A stretch of DNA of 64,000 bases, taken from the NCBI GenBank assembly GCA_900320045.1, contig ONQT01000014.1, positions 1-64,000 on the forward strand, given 5' to 3'. Made by a program: the position numbers and the translations under genes. Shown one piece after another: positions 1 through 8,696 of this stretch. The notes under the pieces are model-generated. The model worked only from the letters and a program-made list of their open reading frames with translations. It had not been told where the DNA came from and ran no database searches. The stretch comes from an uncultured Prevotellaceae bacterium. Lineage in GTDB: Bacteria; Bacteroidota; Bacteroidia; Bacteroidales; Bacteroidaceae. How positions within the stretch are numbered: position 1 is the stretch's first letter; each line of letters starts with the position of its first letter.

Positions 1-104
1 AGAAGAATGTGTGGGAGGTCATTGTGCGTGTAGTCATCGCAGCACTGTCGGCAGCACTGACCGCTATCACCACCACGAGCTGCATGGGCCACGGGCCGTT
101 CTAA
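1..104 (+). CDS. smalltalk protein, 5' truncated by the window edge
   Basis: The reading frame is open from base 3 and ends at TAA 102-104; 33 residues are visible, beginning KNVWEVIVRV. It is a very short protein with one hydrophobic stretch (VVIAALSAALTAI) followed by TTTSCMG. This matches the Bacteroidetes smalltalk protein family of about 30-40 residues, whose members usually start MKK and end near SCMG. The function of the family is unknown. In other genomes it often lies beside HU-like DNA-binding proteins and N-acetylmuramoyl-L-alanine amidases; those would be outside this window. Perhaps only the first one or two residues are missing. The family assignment is from remembered sequence style. 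Confidence 0.75.
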   Translation, partial: KNVWEVIVRVVIAALSAALTAITTTSCMGHGPF

Positions 105-178
105 ATTAAAAATTGGATTTTCTTCGATGATGAGTTTGGGTCTGCTGGATGGCAGGCCTGAACTTTTTGCCAAAATTG

Positions 179-210
179 TTTGGAAGTTAGAGACTTTTTT
201 CGTATCTTTG
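179..210 (+). promoter_or_regulatory. Bacteroidetes-type promoter for the 245-2203 lipoprotein gene
   Basis: TTTG (179-182), a 20-base spacer and TATCTTTG (203-210) match the Bacteroidetes -33/-7 consensus TTTG-N19-21-TAnnTTTG. Transcription should begin a few bases after 210, giving a leader of about 30 bases that contains a TAAC repeat. Confidence 0.75.
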
Positions 211-222
211 TCCCCAAGTATT

Positions 223-238
223 TAACTAACTAACTAAC
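223..238 (+). repeat. (TAAC)x4 tetranucleotide repeat in a 5' leader
   Basis: Four exact TAAC units lie between the predicted transcription start and the ATG at 245. The tract is short, but it sits where slippage could change leader length and translation of the downstream lipoprotein. Confidence 0.8.
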
Positions 239-244
239 CAAATC

Positions 245-2203
245 ATGACTGATATGAGAAAATTATTTAATTGGATGTTCGCAGCTGTCCTGATTTGCTG
301 CGGAGGGGGGTTGGCTTCCTGTAGCGAGAATGCTGACAATCCGGTTGACCCGAAGCCCTCGGAGATTAATCCAGAGGATGTAAACTTGTTTGAATTCGAA
401 TGGGATTTTGATTTGCCAGGTGGATTTTATTTATCATCTGGTGCATACGCAGAACTCAAGGAGACTTTGTCAGATCTGACGGCTGAGGAGCCGCAAATGG
501 CGATTAATGACAACACCTATCTGGTGATTCTCGACAAGGTCAGTGACCTGCCTGGCGACAGGCTGGTGGAACTCTACCAGGATGGTGTAACCATCGGCTT
601 TTCCCATCCCAAGAAGGCTGAAATTGACGCCCTCTATGAGAAATATCCTGAACTGGGATACTATTGCAACGACGACGACATCGACAGAAGCCTGCTGTTT
701 GCCATCAGCAGTTTCAACAATGGCTCCTACATCATACCCGATCCGGAGAAGTTCAAAGAACAGTTCACCGCCGAGTCTGATAATACTGACCCAACTGACC
801 CAACTGACCCAGGAGCGGGTGATCCCAATGAACCCATCGTCTATGCTCCTGATGATGATCACAGTCTGCTCTATTTTTATTATGGAATGTTCTTGCAGGA
901 TCTGACTTCAGAGCAGGCCAAATATGATGATAAAATAGCCCAGGCCCGTGCCATGACCAGAGCAGGTGAAAAAGAAGATAAACTGAGTGCACAGATCAAG
1001 CGTGCTGAGGGCATGGTACATATTGGTAAGGCAGGTGTTATTGAGATCAACCAGACCTATTTCCGAAAGTCATACAACCACCAAGGGAAGGCGGTTGTTA
1101 ATTTGTGTTGCGATGTCTATCCTCTCCATGTGTATGAAGGAGAAAACGGTGCTGGCGACTATTACTTCATGGACATGACGGCCAGTATCAACAATGAAAC
1201 CATGTACAAAGGTAAAGGTTCGTACTGGACAGGTGGTGCCCCAGTTAAGATTCGGTGGTGCGGTGCATACGCCACCAAATTCAGGGCTTCCAGCACACTG
1301 ATCAACGCCAATGACGATAAAGAAGTAGCTAATGCGATGTTCACAGCAGAAGGTTTCCCAATACCCAGCACCGTCATCAAGAATGTTAATCATCAAGAGT
1401 CGAAAAACTTTACTATAGGATGCGGCATCTCTGGCGGCTATGATGGTGGCAGCAGTTCAGAAAGTAAACCAGGAGAAGCCGGTCAAGATCCTACAGTTGA
1501 AAAATTAACCAGTGAAGGTTCATGGGGTATCAAAGCTAGCGTCAATCCCAGCTGGAGCTGGACCGATACTAAGAAATGGGATGTCAAGGATGTCGACATC
1601 GAAAACCAGACGACTGGTAATTCAGCAGCATGGGCACTTATCTATAACAACCTGCCGGAATTTAAATATTCTGAGGAATCTTCATTTAAAGAAGGTGATT
1701 CAAGAGCCTTCAGGTCGACAACTACAATCAGAGGCTCGTGGGTTTGGTACATTCCCAACGTACGCGATGATTCACAGCCGACGCCAAGACGCCTGAAAAT
1801 GGAAGCGTCTGCCGACTATGGCTTCCAGAGATTCTGGTTCGGATATGTCACCCTCAAGGAGTTCAAATGGAATGCCAAGTGGGATCATATCTTCACCTTG
1901 CCGACAATCGCTAATTATAGAGCAGGCAACCTGATCCTGAAGAATGACGCCACGAAATTTATCTCCAACATCATGGTCTATAACAAGGATGGCAAGGAAT
2001 TGATCTCCAAGTACAGATTCCAGAACAGCTATCCCGCCGGTCAGGAGATTAAACTGGGTGCCTTCAAGTGTACTAACGACTTGATTGTCAAGTTTAAGAT
2101 GGATGGTAAGACCTATGTCTATAAAAAGAACGATGGGTATGTTAAGCCCATATTCAAGGACAATGTAACGCTTTACGCCACCGAAGACTTTAAAGAGGAA
2201 TAA
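245..2203 (+). CDS. large lipoprotein with a possible leukocidin-like pore-forming domain
   Basis: The 652-residue product has a lipoprotein signal with lipobox LASC (residues 23-26 from ATG 245; an in-frame ATG at 254 is an alternative start). A low-complexity TDPTDPTDPG linker lies near residue 185. The C-terminal half, from about residue 265, is rich in beta-strand-like and aromatic sequence. A run of IGCGISGGYDGG, a Gly/Ser-rich segment, SWSWTDTKKWDVKDVDI and NSAAW resembles the stem and cap region of leukocidin/haemolysin beta-barrel toxins, where a glycine-rich stem precedes a Ser-Trp-Ser strand and a conserved Trp. This is pattern recognition, not a confirmed homology, and a plain hypothetical surface lipoprotein is the alternative. 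The gene stands alone with its own promoter and a convergent terminator. Confidence 0.6.
   Translation: MTDMRKLFNWMFAAVLICCGGGLASCSENADNPVDPKPSEINPEDVNLFEFEWDFDLPGGFYLSSGAYAELKETLSDLTAEEPQMAINDNTYLVILDKVSDLPGDRLVELYQDGVTIGFSHPKKAEIDALYEKYPELGYYCNDDDIDRSLLFAISSFNNGSYIIPDPEKFKEQFTAESDNTDPTDPTDPGAGDPNEPIVYAPDDDHSLLYFYYGMFLQDLTSEQAKYDDKIAQARAMTRAGEKEDKLSAQIKRAEGMVHIGKAGVIEINQTYFRKSYNHQGKAVVNLCCDVYPLHVYEGENGAGDYYFMDMTASINNETMYKGKGSYWTGGAPVKIRWCGAYATKFRASSTLINANDDKEVANAMFTAEGFPIPSTVIKNVNHQESKNFTIGCGISGGYDGGSSSESKPGEAGQDPTVEKLTSEGSWGIKASVNPSWSWTDTKKWDVKDVDIENQTTGNSAAWALIYNNLPEFKYSEESSFKEGDSRAFRSTTTIRGSWVWYIPNVRDDSQPTPRRLKMEASADYGFQRFWFGYVTLKEFKWNAKWDHIFTLPTIANYRAGNLILKNDATKFISNIMVYNKDGKELISKYRFQNSYPAGQEIKLGAFKCTNDLIVKFKMDGKTYVYKKNDGYVKPIFKDNVTLYATEDFKEE
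785..811 (+). repeat. 9-bp in-frame tandem repeat ACTGACCCA x3
   Basis: Three exact ACTGACCCA units encode the TDPTDPTDP linker of the lipoprotein. Copy number changes would keep the frame and only change the length of the tether. Confidence 0.85.
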
Positions 2204-2232
2204 TTCGTATAGTCCGAATGTTTGGTTAAGGA

Positions 2233-2268
2233 AACCTCCCCCCGCTTGTCCCGAAGCGAGGGGAGGTT
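2233..2268. terminator. bidirectional hairpin between convergent genes
   Basis: AACCTCCCCCCGCTT and AAGCGAGGGGAGGTT form a 15-bp stem with one mismatch around a short loop. It lies between the lipoprotein gene (+) and nuoN (-). A short T-rich tract follows on the minus strand. It can serve both transcripts. Confidence 0.6.
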
Positions 2269-2286
2269 ATTACATGACAGTGCGAC

Positions 2287-3762
2287 TTAGAAAGCGGCGA
2301 CGCTGTACAGCCAGTCATAGATGCAGGAGCAGACGCCAAAGAGGGCTATGCCCAGCGTACAGACGGCAAGCGCAACCTTGGTGCTGGGAGCGGTCTGGAA
2401 GTGGGGTAACGGCATGTCGCTCTGCTTGATGTACATAGCCTTGACGATGAGCAGGTAGTAGTACAAGCTCACCACCGTGTTGACCAAGGCGATAAATACG
2501 ACCAGATAGGCCCAGGACGACCCCTGCTCGGCAGCGGCCATGAAGACGAAGAACTTGGAAAACATACCAGCAAAGGGCGGAATACCTGCCAGCGAGAACA
2601 GGGCAAGCGTCATGAGGAACGCAAGTTTGGGGTTAGTCTGGTAAAGACCGTCGTAGGCGCTCATCTTCGTGAGCGATTGACCATTGACCATTGAACATTG
2701 ACCATTATTCTCTACTGCGGAGATGACGGTGAAGACGGCCATGTTGGCAACGACATACACGAGGATGTAGTACATCAGCGAAGCCATGCCCGTCTGCGAA
2801 CCACCAATGACTGCCAGCATGATGTAGCCGGCCTGCGAGATGGAGCTGAAGGCCATGAAGCGCTTAAGCTCGCTCTGACGGATGGCGAAGAGATTGGCAA
2901 TGGTGATGCTCAATACGATGAGTATATAGAGCATGTATTCCCAGTATGCTGCCAACGGAGCGAAAGCCTTCACCAGGATAAACATGGCGGCGAAGGCGGC
3001 AGCCCCCTTGGAGCAGACTGACAGGTAAGCGGCGATAGGCGTAGGAGCCCCCTCGTAGGTGTCGGCTGTCCAGAAGTGGAAAGGAAACAGTGACAGCTTG
3101 AAGCCCAGTCCGCTGAAAAAGAACACCAGCCCCATGATGGCCAGGGGCGTGAAGCCCTCGCAGGATGAAGTTGCGCCATAGATGGCATCTGCCACATCGT
3201 TGAAATAGAGAGTGCCAGTGGTGGCATAGACGAACGAGATGCCATAGAGCATGATACCGCTGGAGAAGGTAGCCACCAGAATGTACTTGGCAGCAGCCTC
3301 GGCACTATTCTTCTTCCACTTGTCGAAAGCCACGAGGCATGCCATAGGCACTGAGGCGGTCTCCAGTCCGAGGAAGAACAGCAGGAACGAGCCGCTGCTG
3401 ACCATGATATACATACCCAACAAGGTGGAGAGCACCAGCAGATAGAACTCGCCGGCATACTTAGCAGCCTCACACTCCAGCCAGGGCTGAGCCATGATGA
3501 CCACAATGAGTGTGCCGAAAGTCAAGATGATTTTCATGGTCTGAGCAGCCATGGTTGCTACATACATGCCACCGAAAGCCTCAACAGGCCCTACGGTGGT
3601 CAGCATAATGGTCTGGCAGAGCAGCAGCGCCATAGTCATTCTGCCGACCACCTCAAGCTTACGCTCGCTTTTCGCAAGACAAAAGTCGGCGAAGAAAACT
3701 ATTATCAATTCGAGAACCAGAAAGGCCTCAGGCACCATATTTAGAAATTGTCCGTAATTCAT
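2287..3762 (-). CDS. nuoN: NADH-quinone oxidoreductase-type complex I, subunit N
   Basis: The 491-residue protein is an antiporter-like proton-translocating subunit of the complex I membrane arm, made of about 14 transmembrane helices. The proton-antiporter domain is recognisable from GLGFKLSLFPFHFWTADTYE, with the conserved lysine and a Trp/His segment, and from SLAGIPPFAGMFSKFF. It is the last gene of the nuo operon, 21 bases downstream of nuoM. Residues of about 351-363 (NGQCSMVNGQSL) are a hydrophilic run encoded by a heptanucleotide tandem repeat (2676-2710). It looks like a small insertion in a loop. The frame is intact, so the gene is probably functional. Confidence 0.95.
   Translation of the reverse strand: MNYGQFLNMVPEAFLVLELIIVFFADFCLAKSERKLEVVGRMTMALLLCQTIMLTTVGPVEAFGGMYVATMAAQTMKIILTFGTLIVVIMAQPWLECEAAKYAGEFYLLVLSTLLGMYIMVSSGSFLLFFLGLETASVPMACLVAFDKWKKNSAEAAAKYILVATFSSGIMLYGISFVYATTGTLYFNDVADAIYGATSSCEGFTPLAIMGLVFFFSGLGFKLSLFPFHFWTADTYEGAPTPIAAYLSVCSKGAAAFAAMFILVKAFAPLAAYWEYMLYILIVLSITIANLFAIRQSELKRFMAFSSISQAGYIMLAVIGGSQTGMASLMYYILVYVVANMAVFTVISAVENNGQCSMVNGQSLTKMSAYDGLYQTNPKLAFLMTLALFSLAGIPPFAGMFSKFFVFMAAAEQGSSWAYLVVFIALVNTVVSLYYYLLIVKAMYIKQSDMPLPHFQTAPSTKVALAVCTLGIALFGVCSCIYDWLYSVAAF
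2676..2710. repeat. heptanucleotide array ATTGACC x4 inside nuoN
   Basis: Units are ATTGACC, ATTGACC, ATTGAAC, ATTGACC and the degenerate ATTATTC, exactly 7 bp apart. The array lies inside nuoN coding sequence and is translated on the minus strand as a hydrophilic loop. It has the same period as the intergenic arrays elsewhere in the window. Confidence 0.85.
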
Positions 3763-3783
3763 ATCTTATAATCTTCCTTTTTA

Positions 3784-5265
3784 TTAGATGATGTTTGCGA
3801 GAATAGGTCCTACGGCATCAGAGATGACGTTGCTTGCCCACAGGGGGAACAGTCCGAGACCCGCCACACAGGCTATCAGACAGATGACGGCAACGCGCTC
3901 GTCCCAAGTAGCATCGGTAAGCTCCAGATAGTGTGGATTCTTGACCTCACCATAGAGAATCTTGCCGACAACACGCAGGATATAGACTGCCGTGACTACA
4001 ATCGACGTACAGGCTATGATGGTGGCGACACGATGGAAGGTGTCAACATTCTCAAAGGAGCCTACAAAGATGGTCATCTCAGCAATGAAACCCGAGAAGC
4101 CGGGCAGTCCGAGGTTGGCAAGACCGGCAATGACATAGCCGACAGACAGGAATGGCATGATCTTCATCAAGCCGTCAAGGTTGCGGATGTCACGGGTGTG
4201 GGTACGACCGTAAATCATACCGATGAGGGCAAAGAAGAGGGCCGTCATCAGGCCGTGAGAGAGCATCTGCAGGATGGCACCGGTGCAGGAGGTCTTGGTC
4301 ATCATCAGCAGGGCGAAGAGCACCAGACCGCAGTGGCTCACCGACGAGTAGGCATTGATATACTTCAAGTCGGTCTGCACACAGGCAGAGAAGGCACCAT
4401 AGACCACCGAAATGGTGGTGAGGATAAGGAATATCCATGCCATTTCATTAGCAGCGTCGGGCAACAGGTACATGGCTACACGGAAGCAGCCGTAGCCTCC
4501 CAGCTTCATCAGCACGCCGGCGTGAAGCATGGACACGGCGGTAGGCGCTGAGGCATGACCGTCGGGTGACCATGTGTGGAAGGGAAACAAGGCACCTAAT
4601 ACGCCAAAGCCGATGAAGATGAAGGGGAAGAACACCTTCTGGATGTCAACAGGAATGTTATGCATAGCGGCAATCTCGTTGACATTCATTGTGGTGGCGC
4701 CACTGAAATAGTAGATGCCCAGGATGCCAAGAATCAAGAGAGCAGAGCCTCCCATCAGCATCAGCGTCAGCTTCATGGCAGCATATTCCTTGTTACCCGA
4801 CCCCCAGACACCAATCAGCAGGTACATGGGGATGAGTGCTACCTCGTAGAACATAAACATGGTGAACATATCGGTGCAGATGAAGAAGCCATAGACACCC
4901 GTAGAGAGCAGGGTGAACCAGAGGAAATACTCTTTGGTCATGGGTTTCAGCTGCCAAGAGGCAAAGGTCCCCGTGAACACGATGATGCTCGAGAGGAGCA
5001 GCATGACGACAGAGATGCCATCGACACCAACAGAATAGGCGATGTTTAGCGGCTTGAACCAAGGCGTTGAGGCCGTCAACAGCATGACGTCGGTATTACC
5101 TGCTGCACGCTGCTGAACGAAATAGATGGTCAGCCAGATGGAAAGAGCCAACAGACAGCTTGCGCCGACCACCATTACACCACGCACCTGATTGAGGCTC
5201 TTGGCCAGCCAAAGACCGACGAGCATCAGGGCGGGGATTACTACGAATAATGTTAATATACTCAT
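3784..5265 (-). CDS. nuoM: complex I subunit M
   Basis: The 493-residue antiporter-like membrane subunit belongs to the proton-pumping arm. Family features include EVALIPMYLLIGVWG with the conserved glutamate, FPFHTWSPDGHASAPTAVSM with the lysine/His-Trp-Pro-Asp segment of this family, and the SSVSHCGLV helix. About 14 membrane segments fill the whole length and the size is normal for NuoM. It lies between nuoL and nuoN on the minus strand. The 38-base gap to nuoL holds a heptanucleotide repeat. Confidence 0.96.
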   Translation of the reverse strand: MSILTLFVVIPALMLVGLWLAKSLNQVRGVMVVGASCLLALSIWLTIYFVQQRAAGNTDVMLLTASTPWFKPLNIAYSVGVDGISVVMLLLSSIIVFTGTFASWQLKPMTKEYFLWFTLLSTGVYGFFICTDMFTMFMFYEVALIPMYLLIGVWGSGNKEYAAMKLTLMLMGGSALLILGILGIYYFSGATTMNVNEIAAMHNIPVDIQKVFFPFIFIGFGVLGALFPFHTWSPDGHASAPTAVSMLHAGVLMKLGGYGCFRVAMYLLPDAANEMAWIFLILTTISVVYGAFSACVQTDLKYINAYSSVSHCGLVLFALLMMTKTSCTGAILQMLSHGLMTALFFALIGMIYGRTHTRDIRNLDGLMKIMPFLSVGYVIAGLANLGLPGFSGFIAEMTIFVGSFENVDTFHRVATIIACTSIVVTAVYILRVVGKILYGEVKNPHYLELTDATWDERVAVICLIACVAGLGLFPLWASNVISDAVGPILANII

Positions 5266-5271
5266 AAATGT

Positions 5272-5306
5272 AATTTACAATTTGACTATTTACAATTTAC
5301 GATTTA
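5272..5306. repeat. heptanucleotide array between nuoL and nuoM
   Basis: AATTTAC, AATTTGA, CTATTTA, CAATTTA and CGATTTA are degenerate units with a 7-bp period. The array runs into the nuoL stop codon (TAA on the minus strand at 5306-5304). Confidence 0.7.
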
Positions 5307-7304
5307 TATCGCAAGCAGGATTAACGTTAATGCCACGGTACCGGTCAGGAACCATACGGCATACTGGCGGACATCGCCACTCTGCCAGGGACGCAACGAC
5401 TCACCTGCCTCGTTAGCACCCCAGGCCATGAAGTTGAACGTGCCGTCAACAACGTGACGGTCGAACCAAGCTATGGGCGTAGAGACGCAACGGAAGATGA
5501 TGCGATGTGTGACATACTGCCAAATCTCGTCCTGATAGAAACGCTTATAGGCTGCACGGTGCAACTTGGGGAACGTCTTGTACAGGCGGTCGGCAATGGG
5601 CTGGCTCTCACCCTTATAGATATAGGTTGCCAGACAGATGCTCAGAATGGCAATAATCGTAGAGGTAGCAGCTATCTTCGTGTTGAAGTGGATAGTGTAG
5701 TTGGTACCCTCGGCGCTGACAAACTGGCCGAAAGAACCACCCCAGCCTGCAAAACCGGCAATAGTGGAATAGATACCTACAACCATTGTGATGACACAGA
5801 GCACGATAAGAGGAACAGTCATCGTAGCAGGAGCCTCGTGGGGCGTGTGGTGCTCATGGGCTTCCTTGTTCTCCGTACCCCAGAAGATGCCGTAGTACAG
5901 GCGGAACATGTAGAAGGCGGTCATAGCGGCAACACCTGTCATAATCCAGCCAACCACAGGGCTGTAGGCAAAGCAGGCGGTGATAATCTCATCCTTCGAG
6001 CTGAAGCCTGAGAAGAAGGGAATACCGGCAATCGCCAGACACGAAATCAGGAAGGTGATATGCGTGACAGGCATATACTTGCGCAGTCCACCCATCAGTG
6101 CCATCTCGTTAGAGTGGACAGCGTGGATGATGCAACCGGCACCGAGGAACAGACATGCCTTGAACATAGCGTGGGTGAACAGGTGGAACATACCAGCCAT
6201 GAAACCGAGCTGTGCATGATTGTCGAGCACGCCATGATGGCCTGGCAGCGAAACGCCCAGTGCCACCATCATGAAGGCAATCTGCGATATGGTTGAGAAG
6301 GCCAGCACACGCTTGATGTCGCTCTGGGCACAAGCCACCGCAGCAGCATAGAAAGCGGTGAACACACCCACCCAGACGACGATAGACATCTGAGGCTGAG
6401 CATATTCCACCCACAAGGGGAACATACGGGCAATCTGGAACACACCGGCTACCACCATCGTAGCAGCGTGGATGAGTGCGGAAACCGGCGTAGGACCCTC
6501 CATGGCATCGGGCAGCCAGATGTGCAGTGGGAACATGGCCGACTTACCAGCACCACCAATGAACATCAGCACCAGAGCGGTAGGCAGGATGAAAGCACCA
6601 GCAGCCATAGCCTTGGCAGCATTGCCGGTAATGAACGGGGTAGCGCCATCGCCCATCACAATGTTGCCAGCAAAGGAGAAGCTGAAGGAATCGGTATAGT
6701 AGCCAAACAAGAGGATACCAATGAGGAAGAACATATCGGCGAAACGCGTCACAATAAATGCCTTCTTAGAGGCGGCTATAGCGGGCTTCAGCGGATAGTA
6801 GAATCCAATCAAAAGGTATGATGATACACCTACCAACTCCCAGAAAGTGTACATCTGGAAGATGTTGGTGGCAACAACAAGTCCGAGCATGGACATGGTG
6901 AAGAGGCTCAGGAAGGCATAGTAGCGCTGGAAGCCCTTCTCGCCATGCATATAGCCGAACGAGTAGATATGTACCATCAGGGAAACCGTCGAGATGACAA
7001 TGAGCATCATCACCGAGATGGGATCGAGAAGGATACCCATGTCGAAATGCAGATTGCCCAAGGGCAGCCAGGTGAAGTTATAGGGAACGATGGTGGCGTA
7101 CGTGCCATCAGCCAGACGGTCAGCACCGAAATAGCTAAAAGCCGTCAGGTAAGAGAGCACGGTGACCAGTCCCAGTGACGTGGTGCCGATAAGACCAGCC
7201 GTCTTATGCGACATCTTCATGCCAGCCAGCGCAAGAATCACAAAGGACAGCGCAGGTAGCAGAAGAATCAGAAATGAATAACTATAAATTGTATCCATAA
7301 CCAT
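5304..7304 (-). CDS. nuoL: complex I subunit L
   Basis: The 666-residue protein is the largest antiporter-like subunit, with the long C-terminal lateral helix expected of NuoL. Diagnostic segments are FWELVGVSSYLLIGFYY, GKSAMFPLHIWLPDAMEGPT, SALIHAATMV and FSTISQIAFMMVALG. A histidine-rich loop (HEHHTPHEA) and a hydrophilic amphipathic region precede the C-terminal helix. The ATG at 7304 abuts the nuoK stop codon exactly; an in-frame ATG two codons later is an alternative. The protein couples electron transfer in the peripheral arm to ion translocation. Confidence 0.96.
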   Translation of the reverse strand: MVMDTIYSYSFLILLLPALSFVILALAGMKMSHKTAGLIGTTSLGLVTVLSYLTAFSYFGADRLADGTYATIVPYNFTWLPLGNLHFDMGILLDPISVMMLIVISTVSLMVHIYSFGYMHGEKGFQRYYAFLSLFTMSMLGLVVATNIFQMYTFWELVGVSSYLLIGFYYPLKPAIAASKKAFIVTRFADMFFLIGILLFGYYTDSFSFSFAGNIVMGDGATPFITGNAAKAMAAGAFILPTALVLMFIGGAGKSAMFPLHIWLPDAMEGPTPVSALIHAATMVVAGVFQIARMFPLWVEYAQPQMSIVVWVGVFTAFYAAAVACAQSDIKRVLAFSTISQIAFMMVALGVSLPGHHGVLDNHAQLGFMAGMFHLFTHAMFKACLFLGAGCIIHAVHSNEMALMGGLRKYMPVTHITFLISCLAIAGIPFFSGFSSKDEIITACFAYSPVVGWIMTGVAAMTAFYMFRLYYGIFWGTENKEAHEHHTPHEAPATMTVPLIVLCVITMVVGIYSTIAGFAGWGGSFGQFVSAEGTNYTIHFNTKIAATSTIIAILSICLATYIYKGESQPIADRLYKTFPKLHRAAYKRFYQDEIWQYVTHRIIFRCVSTPIAWFDRHVVDGTFNFMAWGANEAGESLRPWQSGDVRQYAVWFLTGTVALTLILLAI

Positions 7305-7613
7305 TTACCATTTCAAATTCTTAATACTGTCAACGCTATCGCTGCGGAAGTTGCGGTAGACATTGATGATGATAGCAATAGCCACAGCCGACTCTGCAGC
7401 TGCCACGCCAATGACGAAGAGGGTCATGAACATACCCTCCATGCCGTTGGGATAGAGCAGACGGTTGATGGCGGCGAAATTGATGTCGACGGCGTTGAGC
7501 ACCAGCTCGACAGAGATGAGCATGGCAATGAGGTTGCGACGCGTCACAAAGCCATATACGCCGATGAAAAACAACAGGGCGCTTAGCGCGAAATAACATT
7601 CTACTGGAATCAT
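7305..7613 (-). CDS. nuoK: complex I subunit K
   Basis: The 102-residue membrane subunit has three helices and the conserved glutamates within MLISVELVLNAVDINF and GVAAAESAVAIAIIINVYR, both needed for proton translocation in the family. Its length is typical. It abuts nuoL downstream and follows nuoJ after three bases, consistent with translational coupling within the operon. Confidence 0.95.
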   Translation of the reverse strand: MIPVECYFALSALLFFIGVYGFVTRRNLIAMLISVELVLNAVDINFAAINRLLYPNGMEGMFMTLFVIGVAAAESAVAIAIIINVYRNFRSDSVDSIKNLKW

Positions 7614-7616
7614 GAC

Positions 7617-8135
7617 TTACTCCTCCTTCTTTTCTTTACGTGCAACAACCAGACCACCGATGATGCAGGCCAGCAGGAACAGCGAAATGAACTCAAAGGC
7701 GAGCACATACTGATACTTGCCGGCACCGACGAGGGCCGTACCAATCTCTTTCATAGGAACCTCCACATTGGCGGGAGCAATGGTATAGAAACCTGTCTTC
7801 AACAGAATCAGGCTGACCACCACCAGGCCGGCAAGGGCTGCCAGGCCACCAGCAATCATCTTGCTGGACTTGACACGTTCCTCCAGACCCTGCAGGGTGC
7901 GCTTGCTGACCAGCTGGATGGCGAAGACATAGATCATAGTAACACCTCCAGCATATACTGAGATCTGAGCAGCGCCCAGGAATGTGTAATCGAGCAGGAA
8001 ATAGATGCCTGCCACACCGAAGAGCACGAACAACAGGAATGTTGCGGCCCGCATGATTCTCGTTGTGGTAACGCACAGCAAGGCTGATGCGAGGATAACC
8101 ACGGCAAGAATGACAAACATGATAGTATTACCCAT
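7617..8135 (-). CDS. nuoJ: complex I subunit J
   Basis: The 172-residue membrane subunit has about five helices and the family segment YVFAIQLVSKRTLQGL after the glycine-rich AQISVYAGGVTMIYVF, which corresponds to the conserved helix 3 of NuoJ. It lies between nuoI and nuoK, with six bases to nuoI and three to nuoK. Confidence 0.94.
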   Translation of the reverse strand: MGNTIMFVILAVVILASALLCVTTTRIMRAATFLLFVLFGVAGIYFLLDYTFLGAAQISVYAGGVTMIYVFAIQLVSKRTLQGLEERVKSSKMIAGGLAALAGLVVVSLILLKTGFYTIAPANVEVPMKEIGTALVGAGKYQYVLAFEFISLFLLACIIGGLVVARKEKKEE

Positions 8136-8141
8136 AACGCG

Positions 8142-8687
8142 TTACTTCGTTTTAGTATTAAACTTACCGACTTCCCACGCTGCGCCACCATTCTGCAGGT
8201 TAGGCAGCGAACCGCCCTGGTAAATCTCCTTGTCAAGATGGAGCACCAGACGAGAGCGGTCGAACACGGCGTTCTCGAAATCGTTTGTAAACTCTATGGC
8301 ATCGAAGTTGCAGGCGTTGGTACAGAGCTGGCAGAACATGCAGTCACCCAGGTCGTACTGATAGTCGTCGAGCACCTTCTTCTTCTTTCCTGTCTCGGGG
8401 TCCTCAGCCATGTGGCTCAGGATTTTGATGGTTCCGTTAGGGCAAGACTTCTCACATAGCGTGCAAGCCGTACACTTGTACGAACCATCCTCATTACGCT
8501 TGAAGACCAGACGGCCGCGATGGCGCTGAGCCACGTGCAGGGTGGTCTTGCGATTCTCGGGGTACTGCTCTGTTGACTTATTGGTGAAGAAATCCTTGAA
8601 GTATTCCTTCCAGGTCGTCTTCATACCAATGGCCAGAGTCTTCAAGCCATGCTTGATTTCTCCAAAATATGTTTTATTATCTTCCAT
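8142..8687 (-). CDS. nuoI: complex I subunit I, two [4Fe-4S] clusters
   Basis: The 181-residue ferredoxin-like subunit carries electrons towards cluster N2. Two CxxCxxCxxxC motifs are present: Cys 72/75/78/82 (CTACTLCEKSC) and Cys 116/119/122/126 (CMFCQLCTNAC). The second is followed by Asn where other bacteria usually have Pro, which is common in this phylum as far as I recall. It lies between nuoH and nuoJ. Because nuoG and nuoF are missing from the operon, this subunit may be close to the electron entry site. Confidence 0.95.
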   Translation of the reverse strand: MEDNKTYFGEIKHGLKTLAIGMKTTWKEYFKDFFTNKSTEQYPENRKTTLHVAQRHRGRLVFKRNEDGSYKCTACTLCEKSCPNGTIKILSHMAEDPETGKKKKVLDDYQYDLGDCMFCQLCTNACNFDAIEFTNDFENAVFDRSRLVLHLDKEIYQGGSLPNLQNGGAAWEVGKFNTKTK

Positions 8688-8696
8688 TGCAATACA

